Source: Rhineura floridana (taxonomy: Eukaryota > Chordata > Lepidosauria > Squamata > Rhineuridae). From it: a DNA stretch of 64,000 nt. Location of the stretch: assembly GCF_030035675.1 (NCBI RefSeq), contig NC_084482.1, positions 219,565,943-219,629,942 on the forward strand, written 5' to 3'. This document shows, piece after piece, positions 22,699-32,220 of the stretch. The translations under genes were made by a program, and so were the position numbers. The notes beneath the pieces are model-generated. The model was given only the letters and a program-made list of their open reading frames with translations. It did no database searches and had not been told where the DNA came from. Numbering within the stretch: the first letter of the stretch is position 1; every line of letters begins with the position of its first letter.

Positions 22699-25600
22699 CC
22701 TTGATCATTCTGGTTGCCCTTTTCTGAGCCTTTTCTAGTTCCACAATATCCTTTTTGAGGTCAGGTGACCAGAACTGTACAGAGTATTCCAAATGCAGCT
22801 GCACCATAGATTTATACAATGACATTATGTTATCAGCAGGTTTATTTTCAATACCTTTTCTAATGCTCCCTAGCATGGAATTAGCCTTTTTCATAGCTGC
22901 TGCACACTGGGTCAACATCTCCATCGAGACATCTCCTACAATCCCAAGGTCTCTTTCCTGGCCAGCCACCGCCAGTTCTGACTCCATGAACATATATGTG
23001 AAATCAAGATATTTTTGCCCCAATATGCATAACTTTACACTTGTTTACATTGACTGCATTTGCCATTTTACTGCCTGTTCACTCAGTTTGGAGAGGTCCT
23101 TTTGGACCGTTTTTGTTTTAACAACCCTGAACAATATTGTATCATCAGCAAACCTGGCCACTTCACAGCTCACTCCTAACTCTAGACCATTTATAAACAT
23201 GTTAAAAACACAGGTCCCAATACTGATCCTTGGGGGACACCACTTTCTAGAGCCCTTTGGAAGGCTTACTCCTAGTGGGCCACTGCTGGCTGGGGTGGGG
23301 GAAGACCAGTGATGGAGATGCTACCAGAGTGACTGTGTCCTCCAAGGCTTGGCCTGGCTTTTCTCTCAGGTAGAAAGCTAGGGCAGTCACTTTGCTTAGG
23401 AAAAATTGGGCATTTTTAAAGGGCAGCATATTGCCAGTTACAGGTCATGTGCAGTGCAATCCTAACCATGTCTACTCAAATGTAAGCTCCATTAAGCCTG
23501 GAGGAGGGAGAAAGATTCCCCAGTGTAGCTAGCTAGGTCCCAAAGTCAGACTTTTGACACAAAGGCTTAGAGAGATCCTGCACAAGGCCATCTCCACTGC
23601 CCAAAGGGCTTACTCCAAATCAGCCACTGCAAGCAAATGCTACATTCCACATTTTCTCAGATTCCAATTCCAAGACAATGTTTCTGGAATTGTACGATCC
23701 ACTGTCATGTTCAGGAGAGATTACTGTTATGGGAAAGGAAATACCTGCCATGGCTTTAGCCTTTGAAATTCCAGCCTGTCAATCACCCTCCTCTTAGATC
23801 TAGATGAATATGCAGCATCTAAAGCACGGGCCACAGCTTGGACAGTGCAGTAAATCATGTAACTGTCTAGTAGAGAGTGGATCCATTCTAGATCTCCTTG
23901 GGGCAGCATCTCCAGGTCCACTCTCTCTCTGCATCTTGTCCAGCCTTTCACAGACAATGCATGCTTTGAATATAAACAAGTAAAAGCTTTCTCTGCAAAC
24001 TCTTTGATAGCAAAAAAAAAGGGTACAAAATCATCATAGTTCAGCATTTTATTTGTCTCAATAAAGAAGGAAAAAATCCCATGGACGTGTCGGAAAGTTA
24101 TGCCACTGTACATTAAATCCAAGGAAAGGTCCCACAGAGCTGTTGTGACCCAAACTGTCCCTTCAATGGGCTTTAAAACCTTGTCGCATATTGTTTGTAT
24201 AAGGAATATTCCTACTGCAATATAAATAGGCTCTGCGTAGTAAACAAATACATGGACTTGTTGCCACTTGTCATATGGAAAATGATTGATTGTCATGTCT
24301 TCTGAATCCAGTACTGGGATGCTATGTGAGAAGGCAACACAAACACCACTCCTGAGGAGCAGAGGCGTCAAGGTCTTCACGAACCTCTCTCCGTTGTCAG
24401 TGTCTGGAGCAAGGAGACCAACAAATGTCCATCTGAAGTGCAGGAGCAGCTTGACAATCCCTGGGTACTGGGCTTCTTCATTGGGGACCATCCGGTAGAA
24501 GAAAGGGAACTGGGTCTTATCGCTCAGAACATGAGAGACAAAAGCATAACTGACCTGGCAAGGAAAACGTTTGTGATTTGTGGTGATCTCTTTAGGAGCA
24601 TGGCTCAAACATTTGTTACCCCAGTAGGATGAATAAAGACTGGAAGGTGTGATGTAGGAGGGAGGTCCCATTTGGGACGGAGGAGACGCTGACTTCTGTT
24701 CACATTTTAATGAAAAACAGCCAAATTCACCCTTTTAAAACCAAGCGGCCTTCAAAAGCTGCACTTCTCTGAATTTTGTGGTCCAGTTCTCCACGAAAAA
24801 AGAAAGAAAAAAAGAAAGGCGTTTATTAGGGGGAAGTGTGCATAAAAATGCATCCATTCGTGAAAACAACATGCAACAATGCATTACACAAAGGAAAACT
24901 GCTTGCACAAAATGTGTGTGTTAGTGTTTATTAGGGGAAATTTGCACTGAAATGCTGATGAATGAACGTGAGGATTTTTTTTTTTATAAAATCCAACCAG
25001 AAATTGCTGCAGAGTAGAGCACTGAATTTAGGATTGGAAAAAATGAGAAAAGTAGAGAAGCAGAAATTGACAGATGTGGGAACCTTTGGCCCCTCAGATG
25101 TTGCATTGCCCATATTTGCTAGGGGTGATGGGAGTTGTAGTTTGGCAACTTCTGGAGGGCCAAAGGTTCCCCAGCCCTGAACTATTGCAAGGCCCTTTGG
25201 TGGGGCAGTTCTTTGCCTTGTAGCATTCTGAGCAATCATATTAATAATAAAAAGGAGACCCCCCCAGGAAGATCCTCTGGAAGGAAGAATCCCTATGGGG
25301 ACTTCCTAGTGTATTGCCCTCATATGCTTGCATGAAGCCTCAGGCCTATTGTATGTCCCTAGTCTCAATTTGGGCATCCTCTCCCCCACCCACTTTTGAG
25401 TTCTCTGGAATTGGGCTCAGCCAGAAAATGTGCCTCTCCTCTCCATACCTACCTGTGGGATTTTGTAGATTCCCAACAAGCTTGACATCTGGATGGAGTT
25501 TTGAGAGTCAGCCCCTTCAAGAACAGCCAGTAAATCATTACATCTACCACACTTGTAGTTTGGAACATTTGCTTGCCCAGGAGACAGCAGGTCTAACAAA

Positions 25601-27074
25601 GCATCGTAAGTCAACCTTCCATAAAAAAAGTTCTCATGGATTCTGTAGCCCAGGGTGATGTTGGGTAAGAGCCTGGGATTCTGGTTGATATCTTGAATGG
25701 CAAACAAGAAGGAGGAGAGCTGCCAGTACTTTATCTTTGACATCCTGCAAAAATATAAGTATTCCATCATCATCATCTTAAAGTATAAAGTATGTTGGGG
25801 TTGTGGTTGGCCACTGTGAGAACAGGATGCTGGACTAGATCCAGCACTGGCCTGATCCAGCAGGCTCTTCTTATGTTCTTATGTTCTTTTCCTTTTTTAA
25901 ACCATGCCCTCATTGATCAAGGAACTCAGAACCAGAACTGTTGTTTAAAGCCAGACTGGTCTCATCCATTATTTGATCATGGAGGAAGGTGCTGATTTGG
26001 TGTGCATTACTGAGACCTGGATGGGTCAGCTGAGAGGAGTTGATCTGACCCAGCTTTGCACACCTGGGTACTCGGTGCAACACCAGCACAGGCTGCAGGG
26101 CCGGGAGGGGGGAGAAGTTGCTGTTATTATAAATAAATACATGTTTGTTCTGTACAATAAAGTGATGCCATTGCCCTATCTTTATTTATTTATTTATTTA
26201 TTGTTTGATTTATATCCTGCCCTTCCTCCCAGCACGAGCCCAGGGCGGCAAACAGAAGCCCTAAAAACACTTTAAAACATCATAAAAACAGAACTTAAAA
26301 TACATTAAAACAAAACAAAAATATTTTTTAAAAGCTTTAAAAATCTTTTTAAAGGGTTAAAAATATTATTAAAAACATATTAACAAGCAATTCTAACACA
26401 GATGCAGACTGGGATAGGTCTCAACTTAAAAGGCTTGTTGAAAGAGGAAAGTCTTCAATAGGTGCCAAAAAGATAACAGAACTAATATTCAAGGGGAGGG
26501 AATTCCACAGGGTAGGTGCCACCACACTAAAGGTCTCTTTCCTATATTATGCAGAATGGACGTCCTGATAAGATGGTATCTGCAGGAGGCCCTCACCTGC
26601 AGAGCACAGTGTTTGACTGGGTATACAAGGGATAAGACAGTCTTTCAGGTATCCTATGCTACTATCCTTTACTGGTAGGCAGGCTATGCAGTCGATGGTG
26701 CCTAAGCACTGATCCATCTTCAAAATCTCCTTCCCTCCAAGGTAAAACACGTTAATTTGGAGCAGGATAAAGCTTGGTCATTGGGGATCACTGGAGCTCA
26801 CAAAATCAATAGTGAGCGGAGAAGCAGTTGCTCTATTCCAACAAATGACTTACCACAAGAAGTTGGCAGAGGGAGGCTTGTTGAAGATATGTGAGAGAAA
26901 TACACCTTGGGTGGGAGAGATGACCCCACTAATGAGGTAGTCTCCTTGCTTGTAGTAGCTGAACAGGCTTATCAATTCCCTCTCCAAAGTCAAGGGGCAT
27001 TTTGCCTTCAGCATCCCACAGTCTGCATAAGGCAGTTGCAGCAGCAGCAAAAGCAGCAGCAGCCACAGCATCAT
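12735..27074 (-). CDS. VMN2R: V2R gene A, vomeronasal type-2 receptor, six exons, 858 aa, apparently intact
   Basis: Join (minus strand) 27074-26854, 25744-25453, 24554-23745, 22588-22361, 15477-15351, 13633-12735; total 2577 nt, a multiple of three ending in TAA. All five introns have GT donors and AG acceptors, and the phases fit. Product: signal peptide (about residues 1-18, Leu-run), Venus-flytrap ligand domain (about 25-500, exons 1-4), cysteine-rich linker (exon 5 and start of exon 6, CVESCQPGF and CTKCPEDQ), then seven membrane segments with V2R hallmarks ([58 protein letters not shown]). V2Rs are class C GPCRs of basal vomeronasal neurons, known to signal through G-alpha-o; ligands are usually peptides or proteins. 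The first of two adjacent Met codons (27074) was chosen because 5' sequence homology with the orphan exon at 4902 ends about there; in-frame Mets further upstream (27107, 27161) are less likely. Intron 4 is 6.9 kb because of a hAT insertion. Confidence 0.93.
13634..15350. other. Gene A intron 5
   Basis: Contains a (TTTA)n run at 13889-13922 and a LINE-tail-like piece to 13985 (GTCGCCCATCTGGCTGGCTA). The rest is unassigned; no exon was seen. Confidence 0.6.
15351..15477 (-). CDS. VMN2R: V2R gene A exon 5 (cysteine-rich linker)
   Basis: 127 bp. Reads [36 protein letters not shown] and TISTQE, the nine-cysteine region coupling the flytrap to the membrane domain. The acceptor is TACTTAG; an alternative AG 17 bp inside would break the frame. 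Donor GGAAG|GTGGGTG. Confidence 0.92.
16226..16292. repeat. CT/CA-rich microsatellite
   Basis: CTCTCTCACTCACT-type simple repeat; the serine/leucine open frames across it are artefacts. Confidence 0.85.
16486..17185 (+). mobile_element. RTE/BovB-type LINE 3' fragment
   Basis: Encodes [39 protein letters not shown] and ELEKVLKW, then in a second frame [20 protein letters not shown] and [17 protein letters not shown] frame break near 16740 and later stops make it inactive. Confidence 0.9.
17186..17875. other. Unassigned interior of the large hAT element
   Basis: No recognised coding similarity. Confidence 0.4.
17884..19599. mobile_element. 1.7-kb hAT-type element nested in the larger one
   Basis: Fifteen-base perfect terminal inverted repeats TAGGGTTGCCATATT, flanked by a perfect 8-bp duplication CCCAGAGG (17876-17883 and 19600-19607). 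No transposase frame was seen. An inner segment (about 17980-18215) is homologous, inverted, to 42660-42850. Confidence 0.9.
20183..20282 (-). mobile_element. CR1 LINE 3' tip
   Basis: ATCATAGAATCATAGAAAAG, then CCAGTCCAACCCCCTG and CAATGCAGGAATCC. Confidence 0.85.
20341..20753. mobile_element. 413-bp hAT-like non-autonomous element
   Basis: Flanked by GCATGCAA at 20333-20340 and 20754-20761 (perfect 8 bp). Ends are related (TCCAGTAAGGTAGT and inverse TCAGGGGTGTAGT). Homologous to 40228-40602. Confidence 0.7.
21440..21900. other. CpG-rich patch near the right end of the large hAT element
   Basis: Dense in CG dinucleotides (for example GACGCGCCGGAG, CCCCGCCGCCCCGCC, CCGGCCGGGAAG) unlike the surrounding AT-rich DNA. 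It contains overlapping open frames of about 155 codons on the plus strand without recognised similarity. It may be an old promoter of the element. Confidence 0.6.
22361..22588 (-). CDS. VMN2R: V2R gene A exon 4
   Basis: 228 bp, 76 codons. Encodes [40 protein letters not shown] and [16 protein letters not shown]. Acceptor CATTTTAG, donor AGCCAG|GTGGGA. It lies 322 bp from the right edge of the large hAT element. Confidence 0.92.
22657..23262 (-). mobile_element. CR1 LINE fragment in gene A intron 3
   Basis: Minus-strand reading gives [72 protein letters not shown] and [15 protein letters not shown]. It ends in an (ATT)n run at 22657-22697 and carries several frame breaks. Confidence 0.9.
23745..24554 (-). 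CDS. VMN2R: V2R gene A exon 3 (core of ligand-binding domain)
   Basis: 810 bp, 270 codons, phase 0 at both ends. Motifs: [53 protein letters not shown] and [17 protein letters not shown]. Acceptor TTGCCAG|GTCAGT, donor TGGCAG|GTATTT. The open frame runs past the acceptor to 24671 by chance; the intron part has no V2R similarity. Confidence 0.93.
24715..25075 (-). repeat. Unnamed interspersed repeat, inverse copy of 27785-28265
   Basis: Gene A intron 2. The reverse complement aligns with 27785-28265 (ATCTGTCAATTTC, AATCCTCA, CAGCATTT(C/T)AGTG, CCTAATAAA). Class unknown. Confidence 0.65.
25078..25178. mobile_element. Fold-back MITE remnant
   Basis: GGAACCTTTGGCCCCTCAGA and the inverse end TCTGGAGGGCCAAAGGTTCC flank a core with GATGGGAGTTGTAGTTTG. 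Confidence 0.65.
25453..25744 (-). CDS. VMN2R: V2R gene A exon 2
   Basis: 292 bp, same length as exon 2 of gene B. Encodes [33 protein letters not shown] and [13 protein letters not shown] of the flytrap domain. Acceptor TTTTTGCAG, donor CCACAG|GTAGGT; ends in phase 0. Confidence 0.93.
25797..25891 (+). mobile_element. CR1 LINE 3' tail in gene A intron 1
   Basis: GGTTGGCCACTGTGAGAACA, then GGATGCTGGACTAGATC and TTATGTTCTTATGTTCTT. Confidence 0.85.
25895..26145 (+). mobile_element. L2 LINE endonuclease fragment
   Basis: Encodes [40 protein letters not shown] and AVIINKYM, the start of the APE domain of L2-type ORF2, cut off from its RT. Confidence 0.75.
26170..26660 (-). mobile_element. LINE 3' end (L2-like), minus strand
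   Basis: Inverse of the tail at 4045-4560: TTTATATCCTGCCCTTCCTC, CAACTTAAAAGGCTTGTTGA, TCCACAGGGTAGGTGCC. Confidence 0.75.
26854..27074 (-). CDS. VMN2R: V2R gene A exon 1 (signal peptide, start of flytrap domain)
   Basis: 221 bp. Starts [19 protein letters not shown], then [10 protein letters not shown] and [11 protein letters not shown], typical of V2R exon 1. Donor TTGTG|GTAAGTC; phase 2, completed as Trp by the first base of exon 2. Confidence 0.9.
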
Positions 27075-27249
27075 CCTGTGTCTGCCTGGAATAGCCTCCT
27101 CCCGCATGACTGTTCCCCTCACCTTATTAGAAGAATTATTGGATGATGCCAAACTCTTCATGCTAAGCGTCTCTAATGCTGATGGAGCCCAGCCAAGACT
27201 TCACATCTGAAGGGGATGGAAGCCTCACAGTTTCATGGTCCTCCTCACC

Positions 27250-27560
27250 TGCCCTAAACCTCAGACAAGCTCTCGAGGGCACAGGTGACATTTATGCTCC
27301 AGTCCTTTCAGCTGCAACATGTCACCTATCGCTGTTCTTGATTCTGATGTTTACTTTAGTGGACTCAAAGACAATCTTTGGGCAAATCTCTGGAGCTTTA
27401 ATTAGAAGAAGAGAAAAATCACTGTGATTTTGATAATAAGAGGAAGAAACATTGACTCTGTAACATCCTCAATTCTTTAGATGTACAGGTGCAGGGCTGG
27501 GGAAAATATGTTTGCAAAATCTCCCAGATGTGGCTCCAAATGCTGAAATAGATAAAGGAA
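27250..27560 (-). promoter_or_regulatory. Upstream block of gene A conserved in gene B
   Basis: Located 180-490 bp upstream of the gene A start. It aligns by eye with 58150-58480 upstream of gene B: shared stretches include TTGATTCTGATGTTTAC, AATCACT(A/G)TGATTTT and GATGTGGCTCCAAA (plus-strand reading). It may hold 5' UTR or promoter, but conservation may only reflect recent duplication. Confidence 0.45.
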
Positions 27561-27784
27561 GGAGAGAGACCAAACATACCTAACCTTGGTGAAAAAATAC
27601 ATTCACAAGCACCAGGATGTGATGGAGAGACCTGCCTATGGGTCATATTGGGCCAGCCAGACCTCCCCATTTGACCCCTGAGGCTGTTTTGGCCCTATAT
27701 TTAAAGATTTGGGGGGAGGAAATTATGCCACCTCACAGCACAGTGAGAAATTAAGGTCATTTCGTCTCAATATGTCTTCTAAGT

Positions 27785-28265
27785 AGAGATGGAATAATCT
27801 GTCAATTTCAGTTCTGTGTTTCTCATTTTTCTGATCTTAAATTTGGTTCTCCACATTTCTGAAGCAATTTGCTATTTTTTTAAAAAAAATCCTCATGAAA
27901 ATTATTCATAGAAACATAGAATCATAGAATAGTAGAGTTGGAAGGGGCCTATAAGGCCATCAAGTCCAACCCCATTCAGCATTTTAGTGTGAATTTCTCC
28001 TAATAAATACATTTTTCTGTTCATTTTGGACTAATTACACATTTTAGCTTTGCAAGCAATTTATCCTAAAAAAAGCTTTTGTGTAATTTTCACCAGTATA
28101 TTCATTTGGTGCATTTCCCCCCAATACTGTATATGCATTTTTGTAAACATTGTTTGGTTGAAGAACTGCATTGCAACATTTGCATAAGTTCAAAGGTTGG
28201 CTGTGTTTTGGTTCTCATATTGTTTTGGAAAGTGCAAATTTGATAAATTTGGCTTTAAGTACAAA
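27785..28265 (+). repeat. Unnamed interspersed repeat with a CR1 tip inserted
   Basis: Homologous to 24715-25075 on the other strand. A CR1 3' tip (27907-27975) interrupts it between TCATGAAAATTATTCAT and CAGCATTTTAGTG, where the other copy is continuous. Confidence 0.65.
27907..27975 (-). mobile_element. CR1 LINE 3' tip
   Basis: CATAGAATCATAGAATAGTA then AAGTCCAACCCC. Confidence 0.85.
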
Positions 28266-28494
28266 CTGAATAAAATTTCTCCTTCATCTTTACCTCTGAG
28301 TGGATGCACCTAGGTTTGCATAACTTTACTCTCCCTTACTCTCAGTCATGCATAACAGCCATTCTTCATAGAGACAGCCGGATTTTTTGAAGATCCCTAT
28401 CAAGAAGCAGCTCCTCTTTTCTGCTTAAAGTCTGCTCCTCACCCACCCAACAGTAAAGTAAGCAAGAGTATCTGCTGCCAATGTGTGCAACCAA

Positions 28495-28924
28495 GATTGC
28501 AAACTGAGGCTAGCAGAAACAAAGCCCTATGAGGATAGTCTGAAAGAACTGGGCATGTTCAGCCTTGAGAAGAGAAGACTGAGGGGAGATATGATAGCAC
28601 TCTTCAAGTCCTTGAAAGGTTGTCACATAGAGGAGGGCCGGGATCTCTTCTCGATCGTCCCAGAGTGCAGGACACAGAATAATGGGCTCAAGTTGCAGGA
28701 AGCCAGATTTCGAATGGACATCAGGAAAAACTTCCTAACTGTTAGAGCCATACGACAATGGAACCAATGACCTAGAGAGGTAGTGGGCTCTCCGACACTG
28801 GAGGCATTCAAGAGGCAGCTGGACAGCCATCTGTCGGGAATGCTTTGATTTGGATCCCTGCATTGAGCAGGGGGTTGGACTTGATGGCCTTATAGGCCCC
28901 TTCCAACTCTACCATTCTATGATT
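28495..28924 (+). mobile_element. CR1 LINE 3' fragment
   Basis: [56 protein letters not shown], then tail to CATTCTATGATTC. It is followed by 29 bases also found after the CR1 copy ending at 11682. Confidence 0.88.
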
Positions 28925-29149
28925 CTGAGAGTGAGAATAGCAAGGCACATTTCAGAGGAGGGCAACAAACATGATCACAGGACTGGAAACAAAGCCCTAT
29001 GTGGATAGACTGAAAGAACTAGGCGTGTTTAGCCTGGAGAAGAGAAGACTGAGGGGAGATATGATAGCACTCTTCAAGTACGTGAAAGGTTGCCACATAG
29101 AGGAGGGCTGGGATCTCTTCTCGATTGTCCCAGAGTGCAGGGCACAGAA

Positions 29150-29447
29150 TATTTATTTATTTATTTTTATTTTATTTATTTCATGGAACTTATAGACCGC
29201 CCCATAGCCGAAGCTCTCTGGGCGGTTCACAAGAACAAGAACAACATTAAAAATACATAAGCATATACAATATAAAAACACAATTTAAAAGTACAAAATA
29301 TTAAGAATTAAAACACTTCCAATAAATGCAACATGATCAAAATAATTAAAATGCCTGGGCAAAGAGGAAAGTTTTAACCTGGCGCCGAAAAGATAGTAAC
29401 GTTGGCACCAGGCGTATCTCCTCTGGGAGGGTGTTCCACAATTCGTC
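29150..29447 (-). mobile_element. L2 3' end inserted in the CR1
   Basis: Minus-strand L2 tail (GACCGCCCCATAGCCGAAGC, TCTGGGCGGTTCAC) back to the coding end (inverse of GGCGCCAGGTTAAAAC, TCTTTTCGGCGCC). Confidence 0.85.
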
Positions 29448-29461
29448 TATTCGGAATAATA

Positions 29462-29630
29462 GGTCCCAGGCTACGGTCTGAAGGCACATGAGGCCAGCAC
29501 CCTGCTGAAGCTAAGCAGAGTCAGGTCTGGATGGGAGACCGCCTAGGAACCATATGTAAGCTGCCTTGGGTTTCTATGATGAAAAGAAAGGCGGGGTATA
29601 AATGTAATAAATAAATAAATACTAATGGGC
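29462..29630 (+). mobile_element. 5S-derived SINE with LINE-type tail
   Basis: GGCTACGGTCTGAAGGCACA, CTGAAGCTAAGCAGAGTCAG, GATGGGAGACCGCCTAGGAA, then AAAGGCGGGGTATAAATG and (AAAT)n. The tail resembles an L2 3' end, which would let L2 machinery mobilise it. A second copy is at 54040. Confidence 0.85.
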
Positions 29631-29713
29631 TCCAGTTGCAGAAAGCCAGATTTCGACTGAACATCAGGAAAAACGTTATAACTGTTAGAAGCATATGACA
29701 ATGGAACCAATGA

Positions 29714-29930
29714 TTTATTTATTTAAAATATTTCTATCCCGCCCTTCTACCCTATAATAGGGCAATCAGGGTGGCTTACAAAAATAAAATCAAACACGTA
29801 CATAATAAAATTGTAAACAATAAGATCACAAAAACATTAAAATAAATTAAAATACATAAAATACAATTAAAATACATAAAATACAATACACACACACATA
29901 TACATATATATAGGGAGTGGTACTAAAGGG
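29714..29930 (-). mobile_element. LINE 3' tail fragment
   Basis: TATTTCTATCCCGCCCTTCT, then AGGGCAATCAGGGTGGCTTA and A-rich sequence. Confidence 0.6.
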
Positions 29931-32035
29931 GACTACAAGGGTAAAATTTAATTGAATGCAATTATGCTTTGGTAAGTGCTTCTTCTAAGCGGTATATAGT
30001 AGCGGTGAGGGCAGCAAAAAAGAGATATTTTGCTGCCACAATTAAGGCATCTCTCTCCCGCCCGGCGGAGCTCTTTAAAATTGTACGAGGGCTTTTACAT
30101 TCTGGCCCTCGGGATATTATGGATTCATCTGTAGCCTGCTGTGATGAGTTCGCGAGGCACTTCCAGGATAAGATCGCATGCATTCGCCGGGACTTAGACT
30201 CCAATGTTATGACAGTGAGTTCCAACGAAGCATCCAGAATGCGGTCTTGTCCTTATTTATTGAATGAGTTTCAGTCTGTACAGCTTGAGGATGTTGACAA
30301 GATCCTTGGACTGGTGCGGGCGACCACATCTGTTCTGGACCCTTGCCCCTCTTGGCTGGTGAAAGCTGGCAGGACCGGAACCGCCGGCTGGGCCAAGGAG
30401 ATAATAAATGCCTCTTTGAGAGAGGGAGTGGTCCCTGACTGCCTAAAAGAGGCAGTAGTGAGACCACTCCTGAAGAAATCCTCTTTGGACCCAGATAACC
30501 TGAACAACTATAGACCTGTGGCGAATGTTCCGTTCTTGGGCAAGGTACTGGAACGGGTGGTTGCTGGCCAGCTCCAGGGGCTCTTGGATGACACTGATTA
30601 TCTTGATCCATTTGAATCCGGTTTTAGCCCCGGTTTTGGCACCGAAACAGCCTTGGTCGCCCTGTACGATGACCTTTGTTGGGAGAGGGACAGGGGGAGT
30701 GTGACTCTGTTGATTCTCCTTGATGTCTCAGCTGCTTTTGATACCATCAACCATGGTATCCTTCTGGGAAGACTCACGGAGTTGGGAGTTGGGGGTACTG
30801 CTTGGCAGTGGCTCCGCTCCTACTTGGTGGGTCGCCACCAGAAGGTAGTGCTTGGGGAACATTGCTCGATACCCTGGACTCTCCATTGTGGAGTCCCGCA
30901 GGGATCGGTACTGAACCCCATGCTTTTCAACATCTACATGAAGCCGCTGGGTGCGGTCATCAGGAGTTTTGGGCTGCGTTGTCATCAGCACGCTGATGAC
31001 ACGCAGCTCTATTTCTCCTTTTCATCCTCTTCAGGTGAGGCTGTTAACGTGCTAAACCGTTGCCTGACCGCGATAATGGACTGGATGGGAGCTAACAGAC
31101 TGAAGCTCAATCCAGACAAGACTGAGACACTGTTGGTGAGTGCCTTCTCTGCTCAGATGGTGGATGTTCATCCTGTTCTTGATGGGGTTACACTCCCCTT
31201 GAAGGAACAGGTTCATAGCTTGGGAGTTCTTTTCGATCCTTCCCTGTCTCTTGAGGCCCAGGTGGCCTCGGTGGCACAGAATGCTTTTTACCATCTTCGA
31301 TTGGTAGCCCAGCTACGTCCCTATCTGGACAGTGACAACCTCGCTTCAGTTGTTCATGCTCTGGTAACTTCTAGATTGGACTACTGCAATGCGCTCTACA
31401 TTGGGCTGCCCTTGAAGACTGTTCAGAAACTACAGCTAGTCCAGAATGCAGCGGCCAGATTGTTGACGCGGACCGGAAGGTCTGCTCATATAACACCTGT
31501 TCTGGCCCGTCTGCACTGGCTTCCTATTTGTTTCCGGGCTAGATTCAAAGTGCTGGTTTTGACCTATAAAGCCCTACACGGCATGGGACCGCAGTACCTG
31601 GTGGAACGCCTCTCCCAATATGAACCTACCCGTACACTACGCTCAACATCTAAGGCCCTCCTCCGAGTACCATCCCATCGAGAGGCTCGGAGGGTGATGA
31701 CTAGAACCAGGGCCTTTTCAGTAGTGGCCCCCGAACTGTGGAACAGTCTCCCTGATGAGGTGCGCCTGGCGCCGACGCTACTATCTTTTCGGCGCCAGGT
31801 GAAAACCTTTTTATACTCCCAGGCATTTTAAAGTGTATTTTAAACAGCATTTCCGTATTTTGGATGTTGTTTGGTTCGTTATTGTTTGTTTTTTTATTAT
31901 TATTATTTATTGTATTTATTGTATTTATATATTGTGCTTGTTTTTATCTCTTTGTACACCGCCCAGAGAGCCTTCGGGCTTAGGGCGGTATATAAATTAA
32001 ACTAACTAACTAACTAACTAAATAAATAAATAATG
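29931..32035 (+). mobile_element. L2-type LINE, 5'-truncated, with a 620-codon open RT frame
   Basis: 29969-31831 is open; it begins at a TTG inside the protein, so the endonuclease part is missing. RT motifs: [70 protein letters not shown] (catalytic Asp pair kept; the usual Tyr before ADD is His). C-terminal end: RSAHITPVLARLHWLP, FRARFKVLVLTYKALHGMGP, LLSFRRQVKTFLYSQAF. The 3' UTR ends CCGCCCAGAGAGCCTTCGGG and a (TAAC)n(TAAA)n run. Few lesions, so a young insertion. Confidence 0.93.
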
Positions 32036-32220
32036 TAGAAGACATAAAATCAGTGTCAGGCTCTACCTTCGGTCTTCACCTTCAGTCCCTCAATTACCTA
32101 GAGAGGTAGTGGGCTCTCTGACACTGGAGTCATTCAAAAGGCAGCTGGACAGCCATCTGTCGGGAATGCTTTGATTTGGATTCCTGCATTGAGCAGGGGG
32201 TTGGACTCGATGGCCTCTCT

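Larger units (their letters stand above)
28950..32220 (+). mobile_element. CR1 LINE split into three parts by later retroelement insertions
   Basis: Segments: about 28950-29149 (GLETKPYVDRLKELGVFSLE to CRAQN), 29631-29713 (GGGCTCCAGTTGCAGAAAGC to GGAACCAATGA) and 32088-32215 (CAATTACCTAGAGAGGTAG to GGACTCGATGGCC). Joined in this order they follow an uninterrupted CR1 such as 28495-28924. Insertions between them are listed separately. Confidence 0.88.

Noticed and set aside
23727-24671. Single-exon receptor starting at the Met at 24671
   Set aside because: The part beyond 24554 is intron; the acceptor and exon length agree with gene B.
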